Below are positions 5,572-5,688 of a stretch of DNA of 5,688 nucleotides, in pieces (the first letter of the stretch is position 1; every line of letters begins with the position of its first letter). The notes beneath the pieces are model-generated. The model ran no database searches, was not told the DNA's origin, and was given only the letters and a program-made list of their open reading frames with translations. A program made the position numbers and the translations under genes. Where the stretch lies: NCBI GenBank assembly GCA_018241865.1, contig JAFECY010000132.1:1-5688 (forward strand), read 5' to 3'. The stretch comes from Pseudomonadota bacterium. Its GTDB lineage: Bacteria; Pseudomonadota; Gammaproteobacteria; Burkholderiales; Burkholderiaceae_D.

Positions 5572-5688
5572 TTACTCAATAATCTTCGCCACGACACCGG
5601 CGCCGACGGTACGACCGCCTTCGCGGATGGCGAAGCGCAGACCTTCTTCCATGGCGATCGGGTTAATCAGCATCACGGTGATCGAGAC
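5572..5688 (-). CDS. tuf: Elongation factor Tu, C-terminal fragment (5' part beyond window)
   Basis: EF-Tu is the GTPase that delivers aminoacyl-tRNA to the ribosomal A site in the cytoplasm. Only the last 38 codons and a TAA stop are in the window; the gene enters from the right edge. The reading frame gives the end of beta-barrel domain III, with the hallmark [18 protein letters not shown] followed by [13 protein letters not shown], which matches betaproteobacterial EF-Tu endings. The frame is intact up to the stop. A Met (codon at 5671-5673) precedes LINPIAM where I recall Lys in related betaproteobacteria and Thr in E. coli, so the position is variable. It lies 95 nt upstream of rpsJ on the same strand, the usual end of a str cluster (rpsL-rpsG-fusA-tuf) leading into the S10 operon; the other str genes are outside the window. 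Confidence 0.97.
   Translation of the reverse strand, partial: VSITVMLINPIAMEEGLRFAIREGGRTVGAGVVAKIIE

Noticed and set aside
1..5688. CRISPR arrays, insertion sequences, tRNA/rRNA genes, attachment sites
   Set aside because: No spaced direct repeats, transposase, terminal inverted repeats or structured RNA gene could be seen by eye in the spacers.

Overview
The window carries the complete S10 ribosomal-protein operon of a betaproteobacterium, entirely on the minus strand. Gene order in the direction of transcription (right to left) is tuf (3' end only), rpsJ, rplC, rplD, rplW, rplB, rpsS, rplV, rpsC, rplP, rpmC, rpsQ. The protein sequences (L3 starting [13 protein letters not shown]-Tu ending [11 protein letters not shown]3 with a long Ala/Pro/Lys/Arg-rich tail, L22 starting [19 protein letters not shown]), the moderately high GC content and tuf directly before rpsJ suggest Burkholderiales, most likely Oxalobacteraceae (Herminiimonas/Janthinobacterium-like). 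The genus is inferred from memory of family sequences, not from a search.

Layout. 5572-5688: last 38 codons of tuf (EF-Tu), which would close an upstream str-type cluster. 5477-5571: 95-nt spacer with a perfect 10-bp hairpin, a second imperfect hairpin and the rpsJ Shine-Dalgarno. 5159-5476: rpsJ. 4992-5158: unusually long 167-nt spacer with a good sigma70-type promoter candidate and a leader of two hairpins before rplC. 196-4991: ten tightly packed genes (rplC to rpsQ) separated by 2-11 nt or overlapping by 1-4 nt, with most Shine-Dalgarno sequences lying in the end or stop codon of the preceding gene. 1-195: non-coding on present evidence; it holds a good extended -10 promoter candidate pointing left, presumably towards the spc operon (rplN onward) outside the window.

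The genes supply components of both subunits (S10, S19, S3, S17; L3, L4, L23, L2, L22, L16, L29). Tight packing implies one polycistronic message with translational coupling. The two long spacers and the right-hand part of 1-195 are where control is most likely. Every coding frame is intact and no mobile element, CRISPR, tRNA or rRNA was seen. I find no novel multi-gene system here; the points worth a second look are the internal promoter/leader before rplC, the hairpins before rpsJ, the segment after rpsQ, and the S3 tail.
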